Below, one piece after another: positions 1 to 7,674 of a stretch of DNA of 64,000 bases. Origin of the DNA: Tardiphaga sp. P9-11 (GTDB lineage: Bacteria > Pseudomonadota > Alphaproteobacteria > Rhizobiales > Xanthobacteraceae); contig NZ_NPKQ01000006.1 in NCBI RefSeq assembly GCF_008329525.1, positions 1-64,000 of the forward strand, read 5' to 3'. The notes below the pieces were generated by a model. That model was not told the DNA's origin. It did not search any database and worked only from the letters and a program-made list of their open reading frames with translations. Position numbers and translations under genes: made by a program. Position 1 is the first letter of the stretch. Each line of letters begins with the position of its first letter.

Positions 1-127
1 TCCACGATCAGCATCTCCGACCACCTGCTCTGTTACGAAGCAGGCAGCGCAACAGGCCAATGGTAGGGGGTCAATTTTGGACGCCGATCCCCCGGCTTAC
101 GGGGTCAATATTGCAGGCCGAATGACA
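1..127. mobile_element. end of an IS21-family-like insertion sequence (rest lies outside the window)
   Basis: Positions 66-127 read inwards from 127 as TGTCATTCGGCC followed by two spaced copies of a TTGACCCC-type motif (ATATTGACCCC and AAATTGACCCCC). This is the multiple-terminal-repeat organisation I know from IS21-family ends in Bradyrhizobium-like genomes. The outer TG...CA terminus would be at 127. No complete istB reading frame can be followed in bases 1-65, so only the tip of the element is visible. Family recognition is from memory and was not searched. Confidence 0.5.
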
Positions 128-220
128 CACCCGGCGGGCTTTTTGCCACGCGCTTCGAAACCAACGGATCTTATCCCCCTTGGAGTCCGAATTCGGGAGC
201 CCGCACGAGGGAGACGTACA

Positions 221-421
221 ATGAAAGACCTTCAAACCTGTCGCAACATGGAGCGTCTATGCCGACAGAGGGCTTCTTCTTTCCCGGGGGAACGCTGGAA
301 GCATTTAGCCGAAGCCGAGATGTGGCACCATAAGGCGATGGATCTCATTGCCGAGCATCACATCGAGTGCAATCAGCCCGTCGACAAGGTGACGGAAAGC
401 CGGACGCAGCCCAGATCGTAG
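221..421 (+). CDS. small conserved hypothetical protein
   Basis: A 66-residue protein starting MKDLQTCRNMERLCRQ. I chose the ATG at 221 because a GGGAGA ribosome-binding site lies just upstream; the longer open frame from 77 runs through the insertion-sequence end. The protein has no signal peptide or membrane segment. It is charged and mostly helical in appearance (ERWKHLAEAEMWHHKAMDLIAEH). I recall similar short proteins in Bradyrhizobium annotations, but no function is known to me. Confidence 0.6.
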   Translation: MKDLQTCRNMERLCRQRASSFPGERWKHLAEAEMWHHKAMDLIAEHHIECNQPVDKVTESRTQPRS

Positions 422-459
422 CGTCACTGTTCTGAACACGCCCGAAACGGAAGTCCGTG

Positions 460-741
460 ATGAAAAATTGGCTCGTAATCTTAGCGCTGGCATTGTCCAG
501 CAGCAGTGCGGTTGCACAGAGTAAGCGAAGCCCGCCATCGCCGCCCGGCGCCTCAGTGACCGGTCCAGCAGCCGAAAAACCGACATCCGGTAACGCGTCG
601 GCAGCGGCCAGCCGTAGCAAGGCGTCACCCTCAACGCCGCCATACCGCGCAGAGAAGCCAAACGGCACCAACGCTGGCGATAGCACAACATCTGGCGAGG
701 ATGCGCCAAGCGTGAATAGTTCAACGACAAGTTCGCAATAG
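460..741 (+). CDS. small exported Ser/Thr/Pro-rich protein
   Basis: About 93 residues. The first ~20 form a classical signal peptide (MKNWLVILALALSSSSAVAQ) with a likely cut after AVAQ. The mature part is low complexity, rich in Ser, Thr, Pro, Ala and Gly, and probably disordered. A GTG at 457 directly precedes the ATG at 460; ACGGAAG upstream can serve as the ribosome-binding site. Similar low-complexity exported proteins occur further right in this window, but this one lacks the DUF1236 tail. Function unknown. Confidence 0.55.
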   Translation: MKNWLVILALALSSSSAVAQSKRSPPSPPGASVTGPAAEKPTSGNASAAASRSKASPSTPPYRAEKPNGTNAGDSTTSGEDAPSVNSSTTSSQ

Positions 742-1179
742 GCAAACGGAAACACAGCAAACAGCCGCCCAAACACGACGGCAGCGTGAAGGCGAGCGAA
801 GGTTCTCGGCCGCCTATGTCAATCTGAAGATAGCAGCAGCGCTCCGCGACGGTTGATTTGGTAGGTCTCGGACAACATGCAATTGAAACACCGAAACGTC
901 CTACGATCACCGGGCAGACTGGCCCTGGGCTGAGTCTCAATCTTGGTAAGAGTGCGAGCCGCCCCGCAGCGTCGGCACAGCAACAGATTGATCGCAGGTA
1001 GTTTCGTTGCTTTCACATCAACCTCCCCTGGGGAGAAGTCATCGACTCTACACTGGTTGCACGGTTCTCTTCCACAACTTTTGCTACGCTTAGCGCTATT
1101 GGGAACCTAACCGATACCTTGAGGGTTTTGACGATACTCCGTGCCTTACCGCGTAACGGCTCTAGTACGAGTAGCGGCC

Positions 1180-1382
1180 ATGCGACGCACCCGAACCCTA
1201 CCCTGTCCAAATTGCGGAGCCGCCACTTATTGGATCAGATGCTCCCTCCCCGAAAACGGCTTCGTTTTGCGCACACCTACGAGTGCCCAAAGTGCAGCTT
1301 CATCCACGCCGCTGTTGAGCCGGATCCAGTGGTCCAAGCAAAGGGCTGGTTGAAGGGCGAACTGCGACCGCCAGAGAATTAG
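1180..1382 (+). pseudogene. zinc-ribbon small protein, frameshifted
   Basis: Two overlapping frames together give one short zinc-ribbon protein. Frame one from ATG 1180 reads RTLPCPNCGAATYWIR. From about 1240 the sense continues in another frame as HTYECPKCSFIHAAVEPDP and ends at the TAG at 1380-1382. The two CPxC knuckles form a complete ribbon only when the frames are joined, which needs a one-base deletion (or a two-base insertion) around 1235-1260. Either the gene is broken or the sequence has an indel error here. Confidence 0.55.
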
Positions 1383-1384
1383 CC

Positions 1385-1611
1385 GTGGTCAGGCGCCTGC
1401 TTGCGAAACGATGGGACACAGAAGACGTCGCCAGGCTGAAAGGGCTGGCCGACAACGGAGCGTCTGCTCTTCGAGCCGCAGCCGCGCTCGGCCGGCCCCT
1501 TACATCGGTAAGAAGGAAGCGCTCGATCTGGGTATTCCGCTGGCCGGCGTCCGAAAGGTAAGCGCTGAGCTGCGAGACAAGGGCGCTATCGAGGACCGAC
1601 GACGTTACTAG
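1385..1611 (+). pseudogene. SANT/Myb-like small helix-turn-helix protein, frameshifted
   Basis: The frame opening with GTG at 1385, two bases after the preceding stop, reads RWDTEDVARLKGLADNGAS then ALRAAAALGRPLTSVRRK. The sense then continues in the next frame as ALDLGIPLAGVRKVSAEL and ends at 1611. Restoring one G in the AAGCGC at about 1520 rejoins the frames. The W...LK.L...G.S...A..LGR...V..KA..LG pattern is the SANT/GcrA-like helix-turn-helix shape common in tiny rhizobial proteins. Together with the preceding gene this makes a two-gene unit in which both members carry a one-base lesion. Confidence 0.5.
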
Positions 1612-2172
1612 GCGTTGAAAAGACGATATGGTCGTGAAACTTTAGCGCTTCGAACGTCGCACCAAAGTGGTGCCACGACCACTAAGGATAATGCTTTGAC
1701 TTACGACGATCAGATCGGAGCTGCGATTGCAGATCAGGACATCGACAGGCTAATAACGTTTGCATACGGCGACACATGCAAATGCACTACCGTGAAAGGC
1801 GAACCGATGGCGTCTGCAAGATGCTGGCCACAGCACTTCGCTCCAAGGTTGTTCCAGGTTTGCTCTTCATAAATAAAATCGAACGGATTGCGTCGAACTA
1901 ACGGTCGATGGATTTCCTGCGCGGGTTGAAGCAGGATAACAGCGACCGAATCTTGATCCCAGAAGCCTCGCTTCGGTCGGCTCGGCGGTAGAGCGACCTA
2001 CTCGCCGGGCCTTTAGGGAACATTTTTTAAGCGATTTTGTTCTTCGAAAGACCGGGTACCGTTCCCCCAAGATCACATAACAACCCGGTCAGGCCCGACG
2101 GCATTGCCCCCGATGACGTCGGGCCGTTTACTTGACCAGTAGATGTCGCGGTAGCTGCCTGGACCGTTCAGG
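1612..2172. other. spacer without a supportable gene; one half of a dispersed repeat
   Basis: Short open frames exist here but none has a good ribosome-binding site or a recognisable product. The only structured item is the repeat copy at 2061-2127, reported separately. Confidence 0.5.
2061..2127 (+). repeat. dispersed ~65 bp direct repeat, copy 1
   Basis: This stretch matches 4422-4488 in the same orientation with only a few substitutions and a two-base gap. Both contain GGTCAGGCCCGACGG followed by a variable centre and a GTCGGGCCGT or CTCGGGGCCGT end. The GCCCGACG...CGTCGGGC arms in this copy can pair into a hairpin. Nature unknown; it could be an intergenic repeat or the relic of a duplicated gene end. 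Confidence 0.6.
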
Positions 2173-2358
2173 TCATCGAATGACGCCAGCTTCATCTGCA
2201 TGATTACCGCTTTGCTCGCCATCGGCGATTGGCCACGCTCTGTCTAACAGTTCTCGTATCTCGTTCCGGATGATTTCTCTGCCGGCGCAGTAGCCAAGGC
2301 ATAGGCCCCCATACCCTCCGATCAGAAAACAAGCGGAGCACGCCAATGCTATCCACAT
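2173..2358 (-). CDS. small membrane protein of unknown function
   Basis: A 61-residue protein with one N-terminal hydrophobic segment (ALACSACFLIGGYGGLCLGY) followed by a charged tail (GREIIRNEIRELLDRAWPIA). I chose the ATG at 2358 because it has a strong GGAGG site seven bases upstream; the longer open frame to 2544 has no such site. The segment is rich in Gly and Cys. It is likely a single-pass inner-membrane or membrane-anchored peptide. No family recognised. Confidence 0.6.
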   Translation of the reverse strand: MWIALACSACFLIGGYGGLCLGYCAGREIIRNEIRELLDRAWPIADGEQSGNHADEAGVIR

Positions 2359-2614
2359 CGCAGAGCCTCCATGCTTCGCGAAGTTTAGCTCTTTGCCGCA
2401 CGTGCACAAGCCTCGACGTCCAAATGGTATTCTCTCCAAACGCGTCGGATGCGCCTCCGTGACCGGCGGTACCAATGATGAGCGCCGACGTCTGGCCACG
2501 CCGCTGAATTCTCGCCGGTTGAGAATCGCTCCTGAATAAACCATTCAGGACGCATTCATTGGACTACTTCTAAATCGCTTGTTAGACGCTAAGGTTTGGC
2601 AAGTAGGTGAGAAA

Positions 2615-2941
2615 ATGTCCTTTGACCCGATGGCAGCGGTAGTTGATTGGCTAGATGCTTATCGCTCAGGCGACCTTGAAAGTATTCTCGGCCTTTATGC
2701 CGACGCCGCTACGATCGAATGTGGTTGCGGCGGCGCGACGACGATAAATGGTCGCGAGGCTTTACGTGCATATTGGGAGCAGCGCCTAAGAGATTCTCCG
2801 GCCGCGGACTTGGATAATCTCGAACCGGCCCGTGATGGCGTTGCCATTACTTACGTTTGCCACGGCTCAAATATCCGGGCTGACTTTGAATTTGATGCTG
2901 CTGGCCGGATCAACTTCCAAAAATGCGGCCCGCCAAATTAG
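2615..2941 (+). CDS. SnoaL-like / NTF2-like fold protein
   Basis: A 108-residue cytoplasmic protein. The pattern AVVDWLDAYRSGDLESILGLYADAATIECG, then INGREALRAYWEQRL, then a strand-rich second half is typical of the SnoaL / nuclear-transport-factor-2 fold. That cone-shaped fold is used by small isomerases, by ligand-binding proteins and by many proteins of unknown function. The ATG at 2615 is preceded by AGGTGA at normal spacing; the upstream TTG at 2579 is less likely. It is an isolated gene with spacers on both sides. No substrate can be inferred. Confidence 0.7.
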   Translation: MSFDPMAAVVDWLDAYRSGDLESILGLYADAATIECGCGGATTINGREALRAYWEQRLRDSPAADLDNLEPARDGVAITYVCHGSNIRADFEFDAAGRINFQKCGPPN

Positions 2942-3050
2942 GGCGACTTGACCGCGCAAACCGGCTAAGGGTCATCAGGCTGGTCGAATAAAAAGCCCGG
3001 TTACCATCGCCGGCGCCGAGCAAGAGCGGCCGCAGGCTAATCGCGGGTAC

Positions 3051-3347
3051 CTACCCGAGTTCATCATCTGGCTGTTTTTTTTCGCTGCGCCAATCGGTGT
3101 TTGCCGTGTCGTCGTAGCCGCTTCTGTTACTGTAGAACATCAAGGCCATCAGGCCGCATCCAATAACGAGTGAGAAAACCGTCCCGAGCGCCAACGCGAT
3201 CCAACCATGGATCGACATCTCAGCGTCCTCAGCTGACGTCCACGCCATCATCGACCAGACAATTGCGAAGAGCAGCATGGCGAACAGAACGATCAAAACG
3301 ATGGCCTGACCAAAGTTAATCGTCCGGGATGGATTTTGCTCGCGCAT
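3051..3347 (-). CDS. two-pass inner-membrane protein, unknown function
   Basis: 98 residues with two hydrophobic segments, roughly 14-36 (QAIVLIVLFAMLLFAIVW) and 46-71 (GWIALALGTVFSLVIGC), and a polar acidic C-terminus rich in Lys and Asp. AAGGAGGTTGCA directly before the ATG is a near-ideal ribosome-binding site. I recall proteins of this kind in Bradyrhizobium but know no role for them. Confidence 0.7.
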   Translation of the reverse strand: MREQNPSRTINFGQAIVLIVLFAMLLFAIVWSMMAWTSAEDAEMSIHGWIALALGTVFSLVIGCGLMALMFYSNRSGYDDTANTDWRSEKKQPDDELG

Positions 3348-3482
3348 TGCAACCTCCTTGTCGGCACCGTGCCTGTCCGGCTATTAGACACTCCATCGCA
3401 ACGGATTACAAAAAGCTCGGCCTCCGTTCGACAGCCGGGCAAGTTCCGGAGGCAAACACGACCGGGTCACCCGGTCGTGGGG

Positions 3483-3921
3483 CTACCGGACGGTGACGCG
3501 CGCGATACCGCCCATGCCGATTGCATTGGCTGCTGCTCGAGACAGATCGATGCAACGTCCTTGATAAACGGGCCGCGATCCGTGATCCGAACTTTTACCG
3601 ACCGATCATTGGCTTTATCACCGTGACGTGGCTGCCGAAGCGCGTGGTGCGGCGTGCGGCCGCCAGGGCGTAAGTTGAACCGTTCGCCCGAGGCCGTCCT
3701 GCGGCTGTGATAGCCATCTCCTACGCCGTATGGCTAGCGATGCAGGTTTCCTCCTTGGTCATGGTGACGTTGAGGGATACGACGCCTTCGAGGAAGTTCT
3801 GAGCAACAGCAGGACTGACGGAGAGCACGCACAGCCAGGCTGCCGCTAAAAGCGTGGGGATTGAGTTTCCATTTGTGTTGATGCTAGATTTTCCCGGCCG
3901 GAGCGATCCCAGGAAGCACAC
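3483..3921 (-). pseudogene. RlpA-like (double-psi beta-barrel) exported protein, multiply frameshifted
   Basis: The minus strand encodes, in successive frames, a signal peptide (LLAAAWLCVLSVSPAVAQ), then YGVGDGYHSRRTASGERFN, then YALAAARRTTRFGSHVTV, then KANDRSVKVRITDRGPFI, then IDLSRAAANAIGMGGIARV and a stop at 3483-3485. These pieces align in order with RlpA/DPBB proteins (short exported septal lytic transglycosylase-like proteins). At least four indels separate them, the first a missing base in the codon before TACGGC. The number of lesions argues for a genuine pseudogene. The start is approximate. Confidence 0.75.
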
Positions 3922-4421
3922 GCGACGGTCGGCCCGCCGCTCAAGGATTCGGCTGAGCGTCGGGCCATTTCATTGGCTGCTATTTGATGGAACGAAATCT
4001 ATTATTGCCGCTTTTTCCTGCGGTCGGCAGTTGGGTGGTGCTGTCGGCCGGGCTCGGCGGCTTCCCCACCCCCAAAACCCAACGCCGCCGAGCTTCCTAT
4101 GATTGTACTCCGCTGATGTGCCCTGCGCCGCCGGTGACAGGCGATGGCGAAATCCGCTCCGCAAGCGGCGAGAAGCAGCTAACGAATTTCGCAGGTAAGT
4201 TTGAGTAGTTAGGTTAAGGAGCGGCTTATGTTGTGCGCATGAACGAAGGGCTTAGCGTCAAAAGTGTCGCGTGACGTTGCCGGACTTGTCGTTCGTACCG
4301 GCAACATTTCAATTGCGTGGCACGGGGTCGCTCAATTGCAATATGAGCGGCCCCACTAAGCTAGGCGGACGTCGACCGGAACGTTGTCGATCAGATCTGA
4401 TTATTTAAGGAGCCGGATGGT

Positions 4422-4488
4422 CGTTCCTCCAAGGTCACACAATCCGGTCAGGCCCGACGGCGTTGCTCTCAATGACCTCGGGGCCGTA
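4422..4488 (+). repeat. dispersed ~65 bp direct repeat, copy 2
   Basis: Second copy of the sequence at 2061-2127, in the same orientation. The hairpin arms are less perfect in this copy (CTCGGGGC in place of GTCGGGC). Confidence 0.6.
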
Positions 4489-4785
4489 TCATTTCCGTCG
4501 GCCCAGGAAGGAGTTCCAAGTATTTTGTTTTTCCGGCGGCTGGCAGATGATCCTTAAGCTGTCGCCCCTCAACCTCAGTCGGCCGGGCCTTCCATTATAT
4601 TATTGGAAGGCTGATGAAGCTACGCCGGAACGAAACCATCTGATCCCAATTTTCACAAGCCGGCAGCTTTTGCAGAAGCTGTTGGCCGGGCTCAGCGGCG
4701 TCCCTGCCGATCAACTCGACCGTCGCGGAGCCTCTCCAGTTTCAATCGCTGGGCTCGGGATCATTCCGCACCGAGTTCGGTGAAG

Positions 4786-4820
4786 CGGCCCGGCGGCGAA
4801 ATCCATCCGCCGCCGGGCCG
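4786..4820. other. perfect 13 bp inverted repeat (strong hairpin)
   Basis: CGGCCCGGCGGCG at 4786-4798 pairs perfectly with CGCCGCCGGGCCG at 4808-4820 across a nine-base loop. There is no following T-run on either strand, so it is not a textbook intrinsic terminator, and no gene ends nearby. Confidence 0.7.
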
Positions 4821-5461
4821 ATCCTTCCCTAGGAACGAATGGGTGTGTTGATTTTTCACGGATCCGGGAGCTTTCCTCGGCCCGTCGTCGAACGGCATTC
4901 CCATCTCATCTGGGTGAGAGGATTCCGGATACTGCGGTACAAAAGCGGCGCCGCTCTCCGTTTCGGTTAAGACGCTATGATCCCGAGGAGCGCCGAGACG
5001 CATTCGGGTCGGTTGAGCCAGCGCGGGAGTTGCGTGAGCTTGGCCTCGACGTTGAATGAGCGCCCATCCAACGAGCGTTGCGGCCAGAATGAGCGCAGAG
5101 TTAGACCTGAGGACTTAGCCGGGGATCCTTCAGTTGGCGAAGGCCAAGTCGGCGTCAGACCTCCAACCTTCGGCGACGCGTGAAGGTGGACCGGCAAGAC
5201 TCCACGCTAGCCCGCTGAACGCTTGACATCCCGTGGCGGGCCATTGGCCGCTCGAGATCGATATGCTGCGATAGCCCGATTGGACAACAGAAGGCGGCTC
5301 GTGATGCCCTCTCGCATCAGTCTGGCTACGTGAAATGTGAGGAACTGGCTAGCCTCACCAACATCGTTCAGGTCTCCGGAGCGCCGCAGAAAATCGAAAG
5401 CGATATCGACGGACTCATCAAGAAGCGCAGGGAGCGAGATAGTAGTCAGGGTCGCCTCCCA

Positions 5462-5638
5462 TTATGAAATTGCGAGCTCTTTACGCACGGTCGCGGCAGA
5501 GTTACCAACTTTTTCGACAACGCTTTGCAACTCCTCCTTCGTAACCTTGAGGTGCTTGGTCCAGTGTCGAACTTGATGCTCTTCGTGCATGTTGATCTTG
5601 CTGCGATCTTGCCGCGTTTTCTTTTTAAGATCGTCCAT
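5462..5638 (-). CDS. DUF3606 family small protein
   Basis: 58 residues, the normal length of the family. The core HEEHQVRHWTKHLKVTKEEL then QSVVEKVGNSAATVRKEL matches the DUF3606 pattern (E.YEV.YWT..LGV...L...V..VG......R..L) as I remember it. The ATG at 5638 follows GAGG at five-base spacing; the longer frame to 5710 has no clear site. These are small, soluble, possibly helix-turn-helix-like proteins of unknown role. Confidence 0.75.
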   Translation of the reverse strand: MDDLKKKTRQDRSKINMHEEHQVRHWTKHLKVTKEELQSVVEKVGNSAATVRKELAIS

Positions 5639-6521
5639 AACAGCCTCGATTCGCGTGTTAGAACGGCGCAAAGCGGCATCAAGTTCCCGCCAAGAACGTT
5701 TCAAAGTCATCTGGCACGGTCAGCGAATTGCTGCCGCCAGCCGCGCAGGTTAGCGCTCTGTAAAAGCCTTACGATCACATAAAGGAGCCGCGCCAACCCA
5801 AAGGTCCGCGCGGCGAGTTCGTCTATGCAAGAGTTTGCGTGCATGCAAGGACGTGGGATCAAGAGCTCTAATTGAGCGTTGTTCCCAGCGACTCACGTTT
5901 CGGTGGCCCAGATTTGAAAACGCTTATTTGACTTTCTACGTTGAATTCCAGCGTGGCCAGTACGAGTCCGTCGCAGGAAAGGTATGCAATTGCGCCCCCG
6001 CTGGGGACCGGCTGAAGGTCGTCTAGTTCCGAAGCCGGGTCGTTGAGACGCCGTTCTCAGTAGGCCCGCAATGCATCCCGCCCGCAAATAATTTTGGTCC
6101 CGCTAAAACACCATAGTACGGTTCCCGTCACGTCATTTTCGGGCGATTGGGTCCTTTGCGAGCGTCGCCGGTGCGCCGCAAGCGTGTGTCTGCCCTGACG
6201 TACTCACCAATTACCATGGTTGCTTGATTGCCGGAGCAGTCCGGCGGATTTTGCGAGAATACAAGGAGGGAGCCGGTTAGCAGGCTTGAACTCGCAGGGA
6301 CGGCGTCGAGCAGAACGATGCCGCAGCTTGCATTAACGATCAGCAGGCGCCGTGCAATTGCGCAAGGCCCTCGCTCTCCGGCTCTGTCCAAGCGGCCATC
6401 AAAGCATATGCGACCGAGAAGACCCCTTGTCATTAGAATTTGCCACTTATTCCCGATTTCTATCGGAACTACCGTGTGTCTTCCTCGTTCACGATGACTA
6501 CAAAAAATGGAGGAATTGATC
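5639..6521. other. spacer without a supportable gene
   Basis: Two overlapping open frames on opposite strands (6128-6547 minus, 6228-6497 plus) lack recognisable products and good start sites. The last ~20 bases contain the GGAGGA ribosome-binding site of the next gene. Confidence 0.45.
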
Positions 6522-7532
6522 ATGAAGGCGCGTTTCTTATTTAGCACCGCGGTCGGCTTGGTGTTGGCGACCGCAGCAGTTGCTCAGTCACCAAGCGCGA
6601 CAGCAACCTCCCCTAGCACACAACAAACGCAGTCCCCGAGCACCTCTTCGCCTACGACTCAGAAGGCACCCGATACGACCAACGATCGGTCCACGTCCAC
6701 CTCACCAAGCTCTTCCACCAGCACTTCGCAGGCGCAGACGACTGCTCCATCATCGGCGGCCGGGTCTTCGACATCGCAGCCCCCGCAGGCGCAGACCAAA
6801 ACGCCGCCCGCAACGGCCGGCGGCCAGATGCAGGCTCCGACCAGCGGCGGTGCTAACGCTGCAGCGCAGCCAACGACAACGAATAATACGGCGCAGTCTC
6901 CTTCTAACAACGCGGCGCAAGCTCCCTCGACGAACAACAATGCGCAATCGCAATCGACCAGCCTCAATGCTTCCGTCAATATCGACGACCAGCAGCGCAC
7001 GCGTGTTACCCAGTCGATTTCGCGCCTCAACGTGCAGCCTCTTAACAACGTTAATTTTTCCCTGACCGTGGGCACCTCTGTTCCCCGCGACATCCGTCTG
7101 CAGACGCTTCCCTCTGAGGTCGTCGAAGTCGTACCGCAATATCGAGGCTACAGCTTCTTTGTGGTGCGCGACGAAATCGTCATCGTTGAACCTTCGACCT
7201 TGCAGATCGTAACTGTGCTGCCGCGCTCCGGTGGATCAACGGCCGCCGCGCCTGCACCGGCCCGCTCCAAGGTCTCGTTTACCGACAAGGACCGGGACGT
7301 TGTGCGCAAGCACGTCAGGACGAGGATAACCGAGCGCCAAACGACCGGCAGTACGGCCAAGACGGTTATCCGCCGCGGCGAGCATCTACCGGAAACGGTC
7401 GAGATTGAAGAATTTCCCGACGTCGTTTACCGAGAGGCTCCCTCACTGCGCGACTACCGCTACATCCACCGCGAAAATCGCACCTATCTGATCGACCCCG
7501 GAGAGCGCGTGGTGATCGACGAAATTGACTGA
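6522..7532 (+). CDS. exported DUF1236 protein with long Ser/Thr/Gln-rich linker
   Basis: 336 residues. A signal peptide (KARFLFSTAVGLVLATAAVAQ) is followed by about 130 residues of Ser/Thr/Pro/Gln/Asn low complexity. Then come two DUF1236-type units: one with VEVVPQYRGYSFFVVRDEIV and IVEP.T.QIV, and a terminal one with LRDYRYIHRENRTYLIDPG and RVVIDEID. DUF1236 is a short periplasmic domain of unknown function, widespread in Bradyrhizobium. The ATG at 6522 has GGAGGA upstream; the upstream ATG at 6507 does not. It is a single-gene unit closed by the terminator at 7556-7580. Two shorter relatives lie at 14526 and 18273. Confidence 0.8.
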   Translation: MKARFLFSTAVGLVLATAAVAQSPSATATSPSTQQTQSPSTSSPTTQKAPDTTNDRSTSTSPSSSTSTSQAQTTAPSSAAGSSTSQPPQAQTKTPPATAGGQMQAPTSGGANAAAQPTTTNNTAQSPSNNAAQAPSTNNNAQSQSTSLNASVNIDDQQRTRVTQSISRLNVQPLNNVNFSLTVGTSVPRDIRLQTLPSEVVEVVPQYRGYSFFVVRDEIVIVEPSTLQIVTVLPRSGGSTAAAPAPARSKVSFTDKDRDVVRKHVRTRITERQTTGSTAKTVIRRGEHLPETVEIEEFPDVVYREAPSLRDYRYIHRENRTYLIDPGERVVIDEID

Positions 7533-7555
7533 CACGACTTCACAAAGAGAATCGA

Positions 7556-7580
7556 GGCGGCCAGTGGGCCGCCTTTTTTT
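7556..7580 (+). terminator. intrinsic terminator of the DUF1236 gene
   Basis: GGCGGCC (7556-7562), a four-base loop and GGCCGCC (7567-7573) are followed by seven T (7574-7580). It lies 24 bases after the DUF1236 stop. Confidence 0.9.
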
Positions 7581-7674
7581 CGCAATGTCATTACAAAGGC
7601 CGAAACCTCGGGTGCGATGGCTGTCATATGGAGGGCTCGCGCACTTTTCGGTATTATATTTTGGCAGGTCTTAC

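Larger units (their letters stand above)
3922..5461. other. long spacer with hairpins and a repeat, no supportable gene
   Basis: No open frame here has both a credible start site and a recognisable product. It holds a perfect 10 bp inverted repeat (4052-4061 with 4084-4093), repeat copy 2 at 4422-4488 and the strong hairpin at 4786-4820. An open frame from about 5260 to 5465 on the plus strand (containing KCEELASLTNIVQVSGAPQ) looks protein-like but lacks a start codon and may be a gene remnant. Confidence 0.5.

Noticed and set aside
305-940. Long minus-strand open frames opposite the small exported protein
   Set aside because: Arg/Pro/Cys-rich composition, no ribosome-binding site, and antisense to genes with good start sites.
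6580-7139. Alternative frames across the DUF1236 low-complexity linker on both strands
   Set aside because: They arise from the repetitive Ser/Thr/Gln coding sequence and lack starts or motifs.
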